Source of the DNA: an uncultured Oscillibacter sp.
GTDB taxonomy: Bacteria; Bacillota; Clostridia; Oscillospirales; Oscillospiraceae
Direction of reading: 5' to 3'
Length of the DNA: 5,932 bases
Assembly: GCA_910588175.1 (NCBI GenBank)
Contig: CAJUQQ010000092.1
Span: forward strand, 1 to 5,932
Both the position numbers and the translations under genes were made by a program. A model generated the notes under the pieces. That model had not been told where the DNA came from. It worked only from the letters and a program-made list of their open reading frames with translations, and searched no databases. Shown in pieces: positions 4,856 through 5,932 of this stretch. Every line of letters starts with the position of its first letter. The stretch's first letter is position 1.

Positions 4856-5551
4856 TCAGCCCTCTTTCTCCCCGGTGGTCCAGGTGTAGCCGATGCCGTA
4901 GACGGTTTTCAGATAGCGGGGCTTGGAGGGGGTCTCCTCCAGCTTTCCCCGGAGGCGCTTTACCGTCACGGACAGGGCGTTTTCGTCCACGTACTCCGCC
5001 CCGTCGGTCCAGACCCGGTCCACCAGCAGCTCCCGGGGCAGGGTCCGGCCCCGGTTTTCCACCAGAACCCGGAGCAGCTTTTGCTCCGTCTTGCTCAAAT
5101 CGACAAGCCGCCCGTCCCGGCGGAACTCCATGCGGTCAAAATCGAAGGAGAACCCGTCCAGAACCACGGCCGCCCCCTCGCCCCGGCTCTCCGTCCGGCG
5201 GAGCTGGGCGTTGACCCGGGCCCGGAGCACCGCCAGAGAGAATGGCTTGGTGACGTAATCGTCCGCCCCGGATTCCAGCCCCGCCACGATGTCCGTCTCC
5301 ATGTCGTTGGCGGTCAGCAGGATCACGGGAATCCCTCCGCCCCCGGCCCGGAGCTGCCGGAGGAAATCCAGTCCGTTCCCATCGGGGAGGTTCACGTCCA
5401 GCACCAGCAGGTCAAAGTCCCCCGCCGCCAGGGCGGACCGGGCGGCGGAGAGGGTCCGGCACAGCGCCGGCTCCGCCTCCGGGCCTTTCAGAGCCAGGCA
5501 CAGCCCGTCTCCCAGGGCCCGGTCGTCCTCCACAATCAAAATGGATTTCAT
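4856..5551 (-). CDS. OmpR/PhoB-family response regulator
   Basis: This 231-residue cytosolic transcription factor is activated by phosphorylation from the adjacent kinase. The receiver domain (1-about 118) has the acidic pair D9/D10, phospho-acceptor D52 in L-V-L-D-V-N-L-P-D-G, T80 and K102 in Y-V-T-K-P-F-S. The winged-helix DNA-binding domain (about 128-226) shows L-S-K-T-E-Q-K-L-L, a V-D-E-N-A-L-S-V-T-V-K-R-L-R recognition-helix region and the Y-G-I-G-Y-T-W wing. The ATG at 5551 starts the conserved M-K-S-I-L-I-V-E-D-D and overlaps the prfC stop as ATGA (5551-5548). A longer frame to 5710 runs wholly inside prfC and encodes a low-complexity Arg/Gly-rich stretch, so it is rejected. D-V-N-L-P-D-G-N-G-L resembles regulators of the Bce/Van type, but no transporter gene is present to support that function. 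Confidence 0.95.
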   Translation of the reverse strand: MKSILIVEDDRALGDGLCLALKGPEAEPALCRTLSAARSALAAGDFDLLVLDVNLPDGNGLDFLRQLRAGGGGIPVILLTANDMETDIVAGLESGADDYVTKPFSLAVLRARVNAQLRRTESRGEGAAVVLDGFSFDFDRMEFRRDGRLVDLSKTEQKLLRVLVENRGRTLPRELLVDRVWTDGAEYVDENALSVTVKRLRGKLEETPSKPRYLKTVYGIGYTWTTGEKEG

Positions 5552-5932
5552 GACACGCTCAAAGCGTCCTCCAGCACCAGGCCGGGGTTGTGCTTGGTCA
5601 AAAAGCCCACAGACCACTCGCCGCCGAAGGCCACCAGCAGCCGGTCCTTGAAGTCCTCCAGCACCGCCGCGCCGGTGCAGAGCACCAGCTCGTCGGGCTT
5701 GCAGGGGCACTCGGCAATCAGCCGCAGGTGGTCGTAGGGCAGGCCCTCCATGTAGAGGTCCACACCGTACTCCGCCTTCATGCGGTACTGGAACACGTCG
5801 AACTGCAAGGTGCCCACGACACCCACCACGACCTCCTCCATGCCGCCGCCGGGGCGCTTGAAGATCTGGATGGCGCCCTCCTGGGCGATCTGCTCCGTGC
5901 CCTTGATGAACTGCTTGCGCTTCATGGTGTCC
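5548..5932 (-). CDS. prfC: Peptide chain release factor 3, C-terminal part (5' end outside the window)
   Basis: The frame enters from the right edge and ends with TGA at 5550-5548, giving the last 127 complete codons. RF3 is a translational GTPase that removes RF1/RF2 from the ribosome after peptide release. The visible part matches the C-terminal domain of the family: D-T-M-K-R-K-Q-F at the edge, then Q-E-G-A-I-Q-I-F-K-R-P, V-V-G-V-V-G-T-L-Q-F-D-V-F-Q-Y-R-M and E-Y-G-V-D, ending at the usual place. The GTPase domain is outside the window. The in-frame ATG at 5925 is internal. The stop overlaps the regulator start by 4 bp, so the two-component system is translationally coupled to prfC. An RF3-like paralogue (such as EF-G-related proteins) is unlikely because this C-terminal segment is specific. 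Confidence 0.93.
   Translation of the reverse strand, partial: DTMKRKQFIKGTEQIAQEGAIQIFKRPGGGMEEVVVGVVGTLQFDVFQYRMKAEYGVDLYMEGLPYDHLRLIAECPCKPDELVLCTGAAVLEDFKDRLLVAFGGEWSVGFLTKHNPGLVLEDALSVS
5555..5572 (-). promoter_or_regulatory. Distant Shine-Dalgarno with an intervening small hairpin, before the response regulator
   Basis: On the minus strand GGAGG (5572-5568) is 16 nt from the ATG at 5551, too far for normal use. The gap contains ACGCT-TTG-AGCGT (5567-5555), a 5-bp hairpin which, if folded, leaves only 3 exposed nt between the SD and the start. Translation may instead rely on ribosomes that finish prfC at the overlapping ATGA. All of this lies within the last codons of prfC. Confidence 0.35.

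Noticed and set aside
5552..5710. Upstream start for the response regulator, adding 53 residues
   Set aside because: The added part lies wholly inside prfC, is Arg/Gly-rich and precedes the conserved N-terminus of the receiver domain. The ATG at 5551 forms the ATGA overlap.
3833..5737. A 634-codon open frame on the plus strand opposite rimM, the kinase and the regulator
   Set aside because: It is a shadow of three conserved genes. The composition is Pro/Gly/Gln/His-rich with no recognisable motif.

Overview
The window is visibly GC-rich and densely coding. It looks like a chromosomal segment of a high-GC clostridial Firmicute, most plausibly an Oscillospiraceae-type gut anaerobe of the Flavonifractor/Lawsonibacter kind. 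That placement is inferred from gene content (an SLH-domain envelope protein, a bacterial FatA-like acyl-ACP thioesterase, an OmpR/HisKA pair, class-I type release factor 3), from strong AGGAG-type ribosome binding sites and from a consensus cre-like site. No marker gene in the window fixes the genus.

Left part, plus strand: the 3' end of an unidentified membrane protein (1-114), an acyl-ACP thioesterase (137-883), and a secreted SLH-domain protein (983-2419). The SLH gene has its own sigma-A-type promoter (906-934) and a perfect cre-consensus match just upstream (881-894), which overlaps the thioesterase stop codon.

Middle: a 252-bp convergent intergenic region (2420-2671) containing five hairpins. 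Two of them are identical direct copies of a 14-bp-stem palindrome. Three more distinct imperfect hairpins lie between them, two of these abutting end to end. Some of these act plausibly as terminators for the two converging transcripts. The regular arrangement is the least ordinary feature of the window.

Right part, minus strand, read from right to left: the 3' end of prfC (release factor 3), an OmpR/PhoB-type response regulator, a short single-TM histidine kinase, rimM and trmD. Every junction is tight: 4-bp overlap, 3-bp gap, 16-bp gap, 4-bp overlap. The five genes are almost certainly one transcript in which a two-component system is embedded between translation genes. The usual rpsP partner is not upstream of rimM, and rplS is not downstream of trmD.

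I do not see a mobile element, CRISPR array, tRNA/rRNA, defence system or clearly new multi-gene system. The points worth a second look are the hairpin array, the mixed prfC-TCS-rimM-trmD operon, the methionine-rich domain of the SLH protein, the cre/promoter arrangement, and a Glu at the position of the TrmD catalytic Asp.
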